Positions 8,358 to 17,429 of a stretch of DNA of 64,000 bases are shown one piece after another. The notes beneath the pieces are model-generated. The model had not been told where the DNA came from, made no database searches, and saw only the letters and a program-made list of their open reading frames with translations. A program made the position numbers and the translations under genes. The stretch spans positions 124,001-188,000 of the forward strand of contig NZ_AYMJ01000015.1 of the NCBI RefSeq assembly GCF_000633255.1. Reading direction: 5' to 3'. Numbering within the stretch: the first letter of the stretch is position 1; every line of letters starts with the position of its first letter. This DNA is from Pseudomonas sp. H1h. Its GTDB lineage: Bacteria; Pseudomonadota; Gammaproteobacteria; Pseudomonadales; Pseudomonadaceae.

Positions 8358-9473
8358 TCAGCCCAGGTTATCCTGAATCACGCTCAACACTTTGCGGGCA
8401 ACATCGGCCGGCGCAACGGTGTTGATGTTCTTCTCGACGGTTACCTGAACGTTGTCACCGACCTTGCTCAGGCGAACCTGATAACGCTCGGCGCGAGCTT
8501 CAACTTCTTCCTTGGTCGGCGCACTGCCGAACAGGCTGCTGAAGAAACCAGGCTTTTCGTCTTTCTTCTCGGCTTTTTCGGCCAGGTTGATGTAGTACAG
8601 GCCCAGGCTGCGGTTGATGTCTTCAACGCGCCACTGACCTTGCTCCAGCGCACGACCGACGCTCGACCAGGCACGATCCAGGTCCGGGCCGACGTTCAGC
8701 ACCGGGTTGCCGCTGCCGTCTTCGCTGAGACTGACACGGCTTGGGGTATCGAAATCACGCGAAGCCAGCATCGACACCGAACCGCCCTTCTCGGAGATCC
8801 GGCTCATGCTCGCGAGCATGTCGTCGACCAAGGCTGCGTCCAGGCCAGTGTTGACCGAACGGTTGGTGAAATCGACGTCGGCGGTGCTGCCGGCAGGACG
8901 CTCGGCGCTGACCACGTAGATTTCACTGGTGTTGCGCTGCACGCCCGGCTCGATGCGCACTCGCACGCGGGTTTCGCTGTCGGCACCGACACCGGCTGCG
9001 CTCAGGCGCTTGGCCATCGCGGCAGACAGTTCGTCGGAATGCTGCCAGGTGGTGCTGAATTCGCCGGTTTGCGGGCGCTGTTCATCCAGACGGAAACCGT
9101 TGTCCTGGAAGAACTGCACCGCCACTGGCCAGACTTCGGCCGGTGGATGCTGGGCCATGACCCAACGCGAGTCACCGCTCTTCTGCAGCGAGTAGTCGGT
9201 CGCATCGACAATCGCCGACAGCGGTTGAGGACGCGGCACCACATATTCGCCCTTGGCAGTGTCATCGGCCACGTTGCGCGGGATCGGCAACAGTGGATCC
9301 AGACGCTTGGAGGTGCTGACGTTCGGTGGCAGTTGCATCGGTGCAGTCTGTTGCGCTTCCAGGTAATCGCTACCACGGTCACGGAAATAACCTTCCGGGC
9401 CCCAGATCCATCCGCAGCCACTGGTGCTGGAGATAATCAAGGCAAGTGCGGAAAGTCCGGCCATTCGCTTCAT
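8358..9473 (-). CDS. bamC: Outer membrane assembly lipoprotein BamC
   Basis: 371 residues from the ATG at 9473. This start is preceded by GAGGAAG and gives a lipoprotein signal MKRMAGLSALALIISSTSGC, with lipidation at Cys20. The mature N-terminus GWIWGPEGYFRDRGSDYLEA resembles the unstructured BamC lariat that binds BamD. Two helix-grip domains follow, the second ending VRKVLSVIQDNLG-like. BamC is an accessory subunit of the BAM complex that inserts beta-barrels. It lies directly downstream of dapA with a 17-nt gap, as in enterobacteria. The longer frame from 9509 would bury the signal peptide and is rejected. Confidence 0.93.
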   Translation of the reverse strand: MKRMAGLSALALIISSTSGCGWIWGPEGYFRDRGSDYLEAQQTAPMQLPPNVSTSKRLDPLLPIPRNVADDTAKGEYVVPRPQPLSAIVDATDYSLQKSGDSRWVMAQHPPAEVWPVAVQFFQDNGFRLDEQRPQTGEFSTTWQHSDELSAAMAKRLSAAGVGADSETRVRVRIEPGVQRNTSEIYVVSAERPAGSTADVDFTNRSVNTGLDAALVDDMLASMSRISEKGGSVSMLASRDFDTPSRVSLSEDGSGNPVLNVGPDLDRAWSSVGRALEQGQWRVEDINRSLGLYYINLAEKAEKKDEKPGFFSSLFGSAPTKEEVEARAERYQVRLSKVGDNVQVTVEKNINTVAPADVARKVLSVIQDNLG

Positions 9474-9490
9474 GCGTTGTACTTCCTCAA

Positions 9491-10369
9491 TTAAACCAGG
9501 ACGCTGCACTGGCGCAGGGCCGTGCGAAGCGTTTCATGACAAGGAGCGCTCAGCCAGGTCAGCGGCAGGCGGATGCCTTCGTGCATCAGGCCCATTTCAA
9601 CCAAAGCCCACTTCACCGGAATCGGATTGGCTTCGATGAACAGGTCCTTGTGCAGCGGCATCAGTTTTTCGTTGATGGCCCGTGCGGTCTCGGCGTCGCC
9701 GTTCAGCGCAGCCTCGCACAGGTCGGCCATTTCGCGCGGGGCGACGTTGGCGGTCACGGAGATGTTGCCTTTGCCACCCAGCAGGATCAGCTCTACCGCG
9801 GTCGGATCATCGCCGGACAGCACGATGAAGTCCTTGCTCACGCCGTCAATGATCGCTTTGGCGCGTTTCAGGTCGCCAGTGGCTTCCTTGATGCCGATGA
9901 TGTTCGGCACGGTGGACAGGCGAATCACGGTCTCGGCCTGCATGTCGCAGGAGGTGCGGCCAGGAACGTTGTAGAGAATCTGTGGAATGTCGACCGCTTC
10001 GGCAATGTGCTTGAAGTGCTGGTACAGGCCTTCCTGAGTCGGCTTGTTGTAGTACGGCACGACCAGCAGGCAGGCATCGGCGCCGGCGGCCTTGGCGTTG
10101 CGGGTCAACTCGACGGCTTCACGGGTCGAGTTGGCGCCAGTACCGGCGATGACCGGGATGCGGCCCGCTACCTGCTTGACCACGGCTTTGATGACGGCGA
10201 TGTGTTCTTCTACATCAAGGGTGGCCGACTCGCCGGTGGTACCGACCGCGACAATGGCGTGGGTGCCGTTTTCAAGGTGGAAGTCCACGAGTTTTCGGAG
10301 GCTGTCCCAGTCAAGACGCCCTTGTGCATCCATGGGTGTGACCAGTGCCACCATACTGCCCCGAATCAT
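9491..10369 (-). CDS. dapA: 4-hydroxy-tetrahydrodipicolinate synthase
   Basis: 292 residues from the ATG at 10369 ([20 protein letters not shown]). It contains [12 protein letters not shown] (substrate loop), [25 protein letters not shown] with the catalytic Tyr and Arg, and [12 protein letters not shown], whose Lys forms the Schiff base with pyruvate. It condenses pyruvate with aspartate semialdehyde at the start of the lysine/diaminopimelate pathway. It is the first gene of the operon with bamC and divergent from gcvR. A second, catabolic-type member of this family sits at 62496-63377. Confidence 0.97.
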   Translation of the reverse strand: MIRGSMVALVTPMDAQGRLDWDSLRKLVDFHLENGTHAIVAVGTTGESATLDVEEHIAVIKAVVKQVAGRIPVIAGTGANSTREAVELTRNAKAAGADACLLVVPYYNKPTQEGLYQHFKHIAEAVDIPQILYNVPGRTSCDMQAETVIRLSTVPNIIGIKEATGDLKRAKAIIDGVSKDFIVLSGDDPTAVELILLGGKGNISVTANVAPREMADLCEAALNGDAETARAINEKLMPLHKDLFIEANPIPVKWALVEMGLMHEGIRLPLTWLSAPCHETLRTALRQCSVLV

Positions 10370-10694
10370 GAAAACGCTCCTGCCGGAAAAAGAGAGCGGT
10401 AATGGTACTGGCGCCAAGATGCTTGTACAAGCGAAGTACTGCGCCGCCATTCCCCTTGGCGTCGGTTTTCGCTACCCTTCAGACTTTGATCGGTACAGAT
10501 CAGCTTGTACGCCGGGTTCCAGCCTCCCTTTTCGGCCTCCCAGGTCCCGTTCCAGCGTCGCTGCTGCACGCTCCACTATTATTGGAGCGAATTGCGAGCC
10601 GTGGCCCGGGGCTTTCTGAATCGGCACGCGCAGACGCATCCCGACGATCAACGCCCATCGACCTACCGACCGCTCATCGCTTTAGGAATGCTGC
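10370..10694. other. Divergent dapA/gcvR intergenic region
   Basis: 325 nt with no supported gene. It must contain the promoters for the dapA operon (minus) and gcvR-bcp (plus). Notable sequence: a perfect 12-bp palindrome at 10421-10432 and a second copy of its half, GCTTGTAC, at 10503-10510. I could not fix the -35/-10 boxes with confidence. Confidence 0.6.
10421..10432. promoter_or_regulatory. Perfect palindrome GCTTGTACAAGC upstream of dapA
   Basis: A 12-bp perfect palindrome about 52 nt upstream of the dapA start, in the promoter or leader. The same half-site, GCTTGTAC, recurs 82 nt away. It could be a dimeric regulator site. No regulator is known to me for this word. Confidence 0.35.
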
Positions 10695-11255
10695 ATGTCC
10701 ACCCCCACAGTTCGCGAACAATTCCTTGTCATCAGTGCCCTTGGCGCCAACCCCATGGAGCTGACTAACGTCCTGTGCCGCGCCAGCCATGAAAATCGCT
10801 GCGCCGTCGTCACCTCCCGCCTGACTCGCCACGGCGAATGCAGCGCGCTGATCCTTGAGATCTCTGGCAGCTGGGACGCCCTTGCGCGCCTGGAAGGCAG
10901 CCTGTCCGGGCTCGCCAAGAAGCACGCGTTCACGGTCAACGTAGTGCGCAGCGCCGCGCTGGAAAATCGCCCGCAGGCACTGCCGTATGTGGCGTATGTC
11001 AGCTCGGCGTATCGCCCGGACATCATCAATGAGCTGTGCCAGTTCTTCATGGACCACCACGTCGAGCTGGAAAACCTGACCTGCGACACCTACCAGGCTC
11101 CGCAGACCGGCGGCACCATGCTCAACGCCACGTTCACCGTGACGTTGCCGGCCGGCACCCAGATCAGTTGGCTGCGCGACCAGTTCCTGGATTTCGCCGA
11201 CGCGATGAATCTGGATGCCCTGATCGAGCCTTGGCGCCCACAAAACCCAATGTAA
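10695..11255 (+). CDS. gcvR: Glycine cleavage system regulatory protein (two ACT domains)
   Basis: 186 residues. The N-terminal ACT domain begins REQFLVISALGANPMELTN and the second around HAFTVNVVRSA to SAYRPDIINELCQFFMDHH. In E. coli GcvR binds GcvA and blocks activation of the glycine cleavage operon when glycine is low. The start is the ATG at 10695, preceded by TAGGAA. The arrangement gcvR-bcp divergent from dapA-bamC is conserved with E. coli and supports orthology. Confidence 0.9.
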   Translation: MSTPTVREQFLVISALGANPMELTNVLCRASHENRCAVVTSRLTRHGECSALILEISGSWDALARLEGSLSGLAKKHAFTVNVVRSAALENRPQALPYVAYVSSAYRPDIINELCQFFMDHHVELENLTCDTYQAPQTGGTMLNATFTVTLPAGTQISWLRDQFLDFADAMNLDALIEPWRPQNPM

Positions 11256-11265
11256 GGAAGCTTTC

Positions 11266-11739
11266 ATGGCCGTTGTCATCGACCAACCGGTTGCGGATTT
11301 CGAAGCACCTGCCACCAGCGGGCAGACCGTCAGCCTGTCTGCCCTGAAGGGCAAGCAAGTGGTGATCTACTTCTATCCGAAGGACAGCACCCCGGGCTGC
11401 ACCACCGAAGGCCAGGGTTTTCGTGATCAATACGCGGAATTTCAAGCCGCCAACACGGAAATCTTCGGTATTTCCCGCGACAGCCTGAAATCCCACGAGA
11501 ACTTCAAGTGCAAGCAGGCGTTCCCGTTCGAGCTGATCAGCGACAAGGACGAAGCCGTCTGCCAGCTGTTCGACGTGATCAAGTTGAAGAAGCTCTATGG
11601 CAAGGAATACCTGGGCGTTGATCGCAGCACATTCCTGATCGACAAGAACGGTGTGCTGCGTCAGGAATGGCGCGGCGTGAAAGTGCCGGGGCATGTGGAT
11701 GCGGTGCTGGCTGCAGCTCAGGCGCTGAATCAAGCCTGA
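11266..11739 (+). CDS. bcp: Thioredoxin-dependent thiol peroxidase (Bcp/PrxQ type)
   Basis: 157 residues. The peroxidatic Cys45 is in the motif YPKDSTPGCTTEG. The position five residues later, which holds the resolving Cys in E. coli Bcp, is Gln50 here. Other cysteines occur in FKCKQAF and AVCQLFD and could play that role, or the protein may be one-Cys. It reduces hydroperoxides in the cytoplasm. The start follows AAGGAAG, 10 nt after the gcvR stop, so the two genes are an operon. Confidence 0.93.
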   Translation: MAVVIDQPVADFEAPATSGQTVSLSALKGKQVVIYFYPKDSTPGCTTEGQGFRDQYAEFQAANTEIFGISRDSLKSHENFKCKQAFPFELISDKDEAVCQLFDVIKLKKLYGKEYLGVDRSTFLIDKNGVLRQEWRGVKVPGHVDAVLAAAQALNQA

Positions 11740-11763
11740 TATTTCTGCGTCGATCTCACTGAC

Positions 11764-11833
11764 GCCTTCGCGAGCAAGCCCGCTCCCACAATTGACCGAG
11801 GTCTGATGTGGGAGCGGGCTTGCTCGCGAAGGG
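11764..11833. repeat. REPIN, TGTGGGAGCGGGCTTGCTCGCGAA subfamily
   Basis: Inverted pair of REP palindromes, 11765-11790 and 11807-11832, separated by 16 nt. It sits between the convergent bcp and PerM-type genes, where it may also end transcription. Confidence 0.9.
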
Positions 11834-11861
11834 GCCATAAGCCTCAACAAATGATCCGGTT

Positions 11862-12932
11862 TTAAAGTAGCGGAGCGACCACGGGCTCCTTGCGCGGCCA
11901 GGCATCCAGCACCGCCTTGAACAGCGTCGCCAGGGGAATCGCAAAGAATACCCCCCAGAACCCCCACAACCCGCCAAACAACAGCACTGCGCAGATAATT
12001 GCCACCGGGTGCAGGTTGACCGCTTCGGAAAACAGCAACGGCACCAGGACGTTGCCATCCAGCGTCTGAATGATTCCGTAGACCGCCATCAGATAGATGA
12101 ACTGATCACTCCAGCCCCACTGGAACAGCGCGATCAGCAGCACCGGCACGGTTACCACCACCGCGCCGACGTAAGGCACCACCACCGACACCCCGACCAG
12201 CAACGCCAACAGCGCCGCATAGTTGAGCCCAAGGGCGACGAACGCGATGTAGGTCACGCCGCCACAGATCACGATCTCGATGACCTTGCCACGAATGTAG
12301 TTGGCGATCTGCCGGTTCATTTCCTGGGCAACCCGGGTAATCAGCGCCCGCTCACGCGGCAGATAGCCGCGCACCCACTCGCCGATCATGGCCCGATCCT
12401 TGAGGAAGAAAAACACCAGAATCGGCACCAGCACCAGATAGATCATGATGTTGACCAGCAGCGGCAGACTCGACAGCGAGAAGGTCAGCGCCCACTGCCC
12501 GAACTTGCCGATCTCGCCGCGCGCCGCTTCGATGGCCTGCAGCACCTGCTCGTCGGAGACCAAATGCGGATAGCGCTCGGGCAGCAACAGGAGCAGCGGC
12601 TGCCACTTGGCGAGCATCCCCGGCAGTTCGTTGAACAGCGTGATCAACTGATGCCAGAGCAACGGCACCACCACCACAATGAACACCAGCAACAGGCCCA
12701 TGAACAGCGCAAACACCAGCCCCACCGCCGCTGCCCCGGGCACGCGCATACGTTCAAGGGCCACCACCAGCCCCTGCATCAGATACGCCAGCACCATCCC
12801 GGCCAGCACCGGCGCGAGCATGCCACCGAGGGTAAGCACCGCGGTGAAGGCGAGGAACAGCAGCACTGCCAGCACCACCGCTTCTTCATCGGAAAAATAG
12901 CGCTGAATCCAGTCGCGTAACACTTTGAACAT
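11862..12932 (-). CDS. AI-2E family transporter, PerM-type
   Basis: 356 residues with about eight transmembrane helices grouped as in PerM/YdiK/TqsA: early pairs AVVLAVLLFLAFTAVLTLG and GAAAVGLVFALFMGLLLVF, a long amphipathic middle, then LVGVSVVVPYVGAVVVTVPV and GIIQTLDGNVLVPLLFSE. The PYVG and LDGN.LVP motifs mark the family. The substrate is not certain. The ATG at 12932 has AAGGA at good spacing; the alternative TTG one codon earlier is less likely. The order bcp-perM-bepA resembles E. coli. Confidence 0.87.
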   Translation of the reverse strand: MFKVLRDWIQRYFSDEEAVVLAVLLFLAFTAVLTLGGMLAPVLAGMVLAYLMQGLVVALERMRVPGAAAVGLVFALFMGLLLVFIVVVVPLLWHQLITLFNELPGMLAKWQPLLLLLPERYPHLVSDEQVLQAIEAARGEIGKFGQWALTFSLSSLPLLVNIMIYLVLVPILVFFFLKDRAMIGEWVRGYLPRERALITRVAQEMNRQIANYIRGKVIEIVICGGVTYIAFVALGLNYAALLALLVGVSVVVPYVGAVVVTVPVLLIALFQWGWSDQFIYLMAVYGIIQTLDGNVLVPLLFSEAVNLHPVAIICAVLLFGGLWGFWGVFFAIPLATLFKAVLDAWPRKEPVVAPLL

Positions 12933-12963
12933 CAATAATCCTTAGGTTTTTACGCTGTCGGTT

Positions 12964-13203
12964 TCAGGCTTTTTTCAACCAGTAACGGTAAACGCCTGCT
13001 TCGTCTTCTTCGCGCAGCAGCGTATGACCGGCCAAACGGGCAAAGGTGCGAAAGTCGCGCTGCGAGCCCGCATCCGTGGCGATCACCTTGAGCACGGCGC
13101 CGCTGGGCAGCTTGTTGAGCTCCATTTTGGCCTTGAGCAACGGCAACGGGCAATTCAGGCCACTGGCGTCCAATTCACAGTCATGGGCTACAGCGTCAGT
13201 CAT
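12964..13203 (-). CDS. TusA-like sulfur-carrier protein
   Basis: 79 residues, the usual TusA/YeeD length. The CPxP motif LNCPLPLLKAK places the reactive cysteine at residue 18. It is followed by a SGAVLKVIATDAGSQRDF beta-hairpin region as in SirA/TusA folds. Such proteins pass persulfide sulfur in tRNA thiolation or other sulfur relays. Which relay is used here cannot be read from the sequence; no tusBCD genes are nearby. It is 31 nt upstream of the PerM-type gene and probably co-transcribed with it. Confidence 0.85.
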   Translation of the reverse strand: MTDAVAHDCELDASGLNCPLPLLKAKMELNKLPSGAVLKVIATDAGSQRDFRTFARLAGHTLLREEDEAGVYRYWLKKA

Positions 13204-13301
13204 TGCGTCACTCCGGTTCAGGTGGTTGAGCTGCCTAGAATATCTGGTCGCAAGCCCGGTGTCCGGCTACAGTAAGGTCTTTGTCTTCTAAGGCTTTGTG
13301 C

Positions 13302-14735
13302 ATGACATTTCTGCGCCCTACCCTGCTGACGCTCGCTTGCCTGCTCGCCTCACCGGGCTTTGCCGACGATCTGCCGTCACTTGGCGACGCCAGTTCTGCC
13401 ATTGTCTCGCCGCAACAGGAATACCAGCTCGGCCGCGCCTGGCTAGCCATGTTGCGCAGCCAGGTTTCACAGCTCAACGACCCGCAGCTCAAGGATTACG
13501 TCGAGTCCAGCGTCTATAAGCTGGTGGAAACCAGCCAGGTCACCGACCGTCGCCTGGAATTCATCCTGATCAACAGCCCGCAACTCAACGCCTTTGCCGC
13601 CCCCGGCGGCGTGGTGGGGGTCAACGGCGGGCTGTTCCTCAACGCGCAGACCGAAGGTGAATACGCTTCGGTACTGGCCCACGAACTGGCTCACTTGTCA
13701 CAACGCCACTTCGCTCGCGGCGTCGAAGCCTCGCAGCGGATGCAGGTGCCGATGATGGCGGCGCTGCTGGCCGGCATCGTGATTGCCGCCGCCGGTGGCG
13801 GGGATGCCGGGATCGCGACCATCGCCGGCACTCAGGCCGCAGCCATTCAGTCGCAACGCACCTTCTCGCGTCAGAACGAACAGGAAGCCGACCGTATCGG
13901 CATCCTCAATCTGGAAAAGGCCGGGTACGACCCACGCTCGATGCCGACCATGTTCGAACGGTTGATGCGCCAGTACCGCTTTGACGCCAAGCCGCCGGAA
14001 TTCCTGCTGACTCACCCGGTGACCGAATCGCGTATCGCCGACACCCGCAACCGTGCAGAGCAGGCACCGGCGGGCGGCATCGAAGACAGCATGCGTTATC
14101 AACTGATCCGCGCCCGCGTCCAACTGATTTATGAAGAAACCCCGGGACTGGGCGCCAAGCGTTTCCGCGCGCAACTGGACGAGAACCCGAAAAACGACGT
14201 GGCGCGCTACGGCCTGGCAATTGCGCAAATCAAGGGCGGCCAGCTCAATGAAGCGCGAGAGAACCTCAAACAGCTGCTGGCCAAGTCGCCGAACGAGATC
14301 ATTTATAACCTCGCGCAGATCGATCTGGACATCACCAACAACCGCTTGCCGGATGCTCAAACACGGGCTGACCGGATGCTCACGCAGTATCCGGGCAATT
14401 ACCCGCTGAATCAGGTTCGTGTCGATCTGCTGCTGAAACAGAATCGCACCGCCGACGCAGAAAAAGCGCTTGAAGGCTTGCTCAAGTCCCGCCCGAACGA
14501 TCCGGATGTGTGGTATCAGGTCGCCGAAACACGCGGTTTGTCCGGCAATATCATCGGCTTGCACCAGGCCCGCGCCGAGTACTTCGCGCTGGTGGGTGAT
14601 TATCGTCAGGCGATCCAGCAGCTCGACTTTGCCAAGCGCAAGGCGGGCAGCAACTTCCCGCTGTCCTCGCGCATCGATGCCCGCCAGCGTGAGCTGATGG
14701 AGCAGGAGCGCATGATCAAGGACATGATGGGCTGA
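13302..14735 (+). CDS. Periplasmic M48 metalloprotease, BepA/YfgC family
   Basis: 477 residues. The signal peptide is MTFLRPTLLTLACLLASPGFA. The zinc site HELAH is at residues 127-131, with the third ligand in NEQEADRIG. TPR-like helices follow from about residue 250 to the end (VARYGLAIAQIKGGQLNEAR, NRTADAEKALEGLLKSRPND). BepA degrades or matures outer-membrane proteins such as LptD and works with the BAM complex. The ATG at 13302 is chosen because it begins the signal peptide; the upstream frame starts with a non-signal TTG extension. Confidence 0.9.
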   Translation: MTFLRPTLLTLACLLASPGFADDLPSLGDASSAIVSPQQEYQLGRAWLAMLRSQVSQLNDPQLKDYVESSVYKLVETSQVTDRRLEFILINSPQLNAFAAPGGVVGVNGGLFLNAQTEGEYASVLAHELAHLSQRHFARGVEASQRMQVPMMAALLAGIVIAAAGGGDAGIATIAGTQAAAIQSQRTFSRQNEQEADRIGILNLEKAGYDPRSMPTMFERLMRQYRFDAKPPEFLLTHPVTESRIADTRNRAEQAPAGGIEDSMRYQLIRARVQLIYEETPGLGAKRFRAQLDENPKNDVARYGLAIAQIKGGQLNEARENLKQLLAKSPNEIIYNLAQIDLDITNNRLPDAQTRADRMLTQYPGNYPLNQVRVDLLLKQNRTADAEKALEGLLKSRPNDPDVWYQVAETRGLSGNIIGLHQARAEYFALVGDYRQAIQQLDFAKRKAGSNFPLSSRIDARQRELMEQERMIKDMMG

Positions 14736-14769
14736 GTTTTCTTTTCAGCGATGCAAATGTTTCAGGCAT

Positions 14770-14803
14770 AAAAAAACCGCCTCTTTCGAGGCGGTTTTTT
14801 ATT
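14770..14803. terminator. Bidirectional rho-independent terminator
   Basis: Stem AACCGCCTC/GAGGCGGTT with a TTTC loop, A-rich on the left and T6 on the right (14771-14800). It lies between the convergent ends of the M48 protease gene and mucD. Confidence 0.92.
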
Positions 14804-14817
14804 TCACCGCAAGCGTA

Positions 14818-16248
14818 TTATTCAGCCAGCTTGAAGGTGATGAAGCTGGCACGACCTTGACGCAGAACGCGCATCGATACCGAACGATTCTTCGGCAGCG
14901 CCTTGGCGATCTCGGCGAACTCCTTGGTGGAGCCGATGGCCTGGTTGTTCAGGTGAGTGATCACGTCACCCGGCTGCAGACCGATCAGGGCTGCTGGACC
15001 GTCCTGAACGTCCTTGATGACCACCCCGCCTTTGAGGTCGTAGGTTTTCTTCTGCTCATCAGTCAGTTCAACTACCGACACACCGAGACGGTTGCTGCTG
15101 CTTTCCGTACCGGACTTCGGCAGTGCTGCCAGCTCTTTGTCTTCGTCCGGAATCGCGCCGACCGTCAGTTCGACGTTCTTGCGCTTGCCGTCACGAATCA
15201 CTTCAAGATTGGCCTTGGCACCGGCCTTTAGAGCACCCACCAGATGTGGCAGGTCGGCGGACATGACGATCGGCTGACCGTTCATGCTCAGGATCACGTC
15301 GCCCACCTGCAGGCCGCCCTTGGCTGCCGGACCATCATCCTGAATCTGCGCCACCAGCGCACCGGCCGGTTTATCAAGACCGAACGACTCGGCCAGATCC
15401 TTGTTCACTTCCTGAATCACCACGCCCAGCCAGCCGCGGCTGACCTTGCCACCGCTTTTCAGCTGGTTGGATACATCCATGGCAACGTCGATAGGAATGG
15501 CGAACGAAACGCCCATGAAGCCACCGGAACGGGTGTAGATCTGCGAGTTGATCCCGACCACTTCACCATTGAGGTTGAACAGCGGACCACCGGAGTTACC
15601 CGGGTTGATCGGCACGTCAGTCTGGATGAACGGCACGTAGTTTTCGTTTGGCAGGCTACGGCCAACAGCGCTGACGATGCCCTGGGTCACGGTGTGGTCG
15701 AAGCCGAATGGCGATCCGATCGCCACGACCCATTGACCAGCCTTCAGATCCTGAGACTTGCCGAGCTTGAGCACCGGCAGGTCTTTGCCATCGATTTTCA
15801 GCAGGGCCACATCGGAACGCGGATCGGTGCCGATCAGCTTGGCCTTCATTTCACTGCGATCAGCCAGGCGCACGAGGATTTCGTCGGCATCGGCAATCAC
15901 GTGGTTGTTGGTCAGGATGTAGCCATCCGAAGAAATGATGAAGCCCGAACCCAGTGATTGCGCTTCGCGCTGGCGATCACCCCGTGGCGAACGCTGCTGA
16001 GGCGGCATGCCACGTTCGAAGAACTCGCGCAGCATCGGTGGCAAGCCTTCCAGGTCAGGCATCTGCTGGTTCACTTTGCGATCCGGCAGTTTCTGCGTGG
16101 TACTGATGTTCACCACCGCAGGCGAGGCCTGTTCGACCAACTGGGTGAAGTCCGGCAGGTCGGCCGCCTGGGCAGCGGGAACAGCCTGACCGAGCACCAG
16201 GACGGTGGCGAAAATGGAGAGATAAGACTTCAAGCTAAGTATCGACAT
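14818..16248 (-). CDS. mucD: Periplasmic serine protease MucD (DegP/HtrA family)
   Basis: 476 residues from the ATG at 16248. The signal peptide ends AVPAAQA. The trypsin-like domain carries the triad His (NNHVIADADE), Asp (DPRSDVALLKI) and Ser (PINPGNSGGPLF). Two PDZ domains follow (SRGWLGVVIQEVNKDLA onward, and SNRLGVSVVELTDEQ onward). MucD degrades misfolded envelope proteins and keeps the AlgU stress response in check. It is the last gene of the algU operon, 210 nt downstream of mucB. The frame could be extended to 16335, but that would precede the signal peptide. Confidence 0.95.
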   Translation of the reverse strand: MSILSLKSYLSIFATVLVLGQAVPAAQAADLPDFTQLVEQASPAVVNISTTQKLPDRKVNQQMPDLEGLPPMLREFFERGMPPQQRSPRGDRQREAQSLGSGFIISSDGYILTNNHVIADADEILVRLADRSEMKAKLIGTDPRSDVALLKIDGKDLPVLKLGKSQDLKAGQWVVAIGSPFGFDHTVTQGIVSAVGRSLPNENYVPFIQTDVPINPGNSGGPLFNLNGEVVGINSQIYTRSGGFMGVSFAIPIDVAMDVSNQLKSGGKVSRGWLGVVIQEVNKDLAESFGLDKPAGALVAQIQDDGPAAKGGLQVGDVILSMNGQPIVMSADLPHLVGALKAGAKANLEVIRDGKRKNVELTVGAIPDEDKELAALPKSGTESSSNRLGVSVVELTDEQKKTYDLKGGVVIKDVQDGPAALIGLQPGDVITHLNNQAIGSTKEFAEIAKALPKNRSVSMRVLRQGRASFITFKLAE

Positions 16249-16458
16249 ACAGCTCCCGTTACGACGAGCAGGGTTAAGCGATATGGAGCAAGGAACACCG
16301 GGAACCGCGGGCCGGCATTTTTGTTCCGGGAACAACAGACAAGGCCAGAGCCGTGAGGCTCTGACCTATAAAAAACTTTCGGGTGATTTGCAAATGAAAA
16401 TGCTGAGCAAACATTTCATCTACGTCTCGACAAAGAGGTGGAAAAGACTGAAATCAGC

Positions 16459-17421
16459 TCACTGCTTGCTGGTTGCAGCGCCATCGTTGCGCATAGACAG
16501 AGCAATTCGTTCGGCCGTACCGATTGGAATTTCGCCGACCACCGTCACCATCATTTCGCCTTCAGGCGTGGTCAGGCGGCGGGAAACAGCGACAGTCGGC
16601 CCCAACTGCGTACGAGTGTCGGTCACTGTCGCGCCGTTGAGCGGCTCCAGAAATACCGAGAATCGCGCCAACCCGTCGTCATACATCAGGCTGCTGACCT
16701 GAGTTTTGGTTTCCGGGTCTTTGTGCGAGGTGCTGCTGGTCAATTCAAAGCCAGGCGGCAGCCAGTCGGAATGCCAGACCTGAGCGGTCTTCACGGCAGA
16801 AGCCTTGTCGCTGTCGAGCGTGATGGCCTTGCACTCGGCGCCGGCTTGCAGGTCTTTGTCCGACGGCACATCGGCGGTATCAAGACTGGTGAACTGGAAG
16901 CGCTCGAGTAACTGCCCCTTGTCATTAAGCAGCAGCGACTTGAGCGGCAGACCGGTCTGTTTGTCCAGATGCAGTTCGAAACCATAGCGATGCTGGTCTC
17001 GAGGCGTCAGCGATACGATGACCGCATCACGCCCGGCCACGCGCGACTTGCCGATGACAGCAAGGTCATACCAGTTTTTCAGCTTTTGGGGATCAAGCGA
17101 ACGAGCAGTCGAGTTGGGAGAGTCTCCCAATCCGGCAATCAGGGTCCCGCTGACGCATTGAGTATGCCCATCAACGCGCACGACTTCCTGAGCCGAGCCG
17201 TCGAGCTGAAGCAGACGCTCGCGGACCTGGCCATTCTGGACACGATGCCAGATGTTGTGGGTAGAAAAACTACCGTTACGCTCGTAAACGAAGGTGCCGT
17301 GGAAGCTTTGCTGCTGCTCGGCCTGGCCCAGACGGGTCAACCAGTCCTGGGCCTCGTCGGCGTGGGCTGGAACAACGAACCAGCCACTGAGCAGAAGCGA
17401 AAGTAGAGGTATGGCGCGCAT
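16459..17421 (-). CDS. mucB: Sigma factor AlgU regulatory protein MucB (RseB family)
   Basis: 320 residues. The signal peptide MRAIPLLSLLLSGWFVVPAHA is followed by the N-terminal MucB/RseB lipid-binding fold (QQQSFHGTFVYERNGSFSTH). The C-terminal domain runs from about LPPGFELTSS to the end. MucB sits in the periplasm on MucA and protects it from cleavage by AlgW. It starts 8 nt after the mucA stop. Length and motifs match the Pseudomonas family. Confidence 0.95.
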   Translation of the reverse strand: MRAIPLLSLLLSGWFVVPAHADEAQDWLTRLGQAEQQQSFHGTFVYERNGSFSTHNIWHRVQNGQVRERLLQLDGSAQEVVRVDGHTQCVSGTLIAGLGDSPNSTARSLDPQKLKNWYDLAVIGKSRVAGRDAVIVSLTPRDQHRYGFELHLDKQTGLPLKSLLLNDKGQLLERFQFTSLDTADVPSDKDLQAGAECKAITLDSDKASAVKTAQVWHSDWLPPGFELTSSTSHKDPETKTQVSSLMYDDGLARFSVFLEPLNGATVTDTRTQLGPTVAVSRRLTTPEGEMMVTVVGEIPIGTAERIALSMRNDGAATSKQ

Positions 17422-17429
17422 GATCCTCC

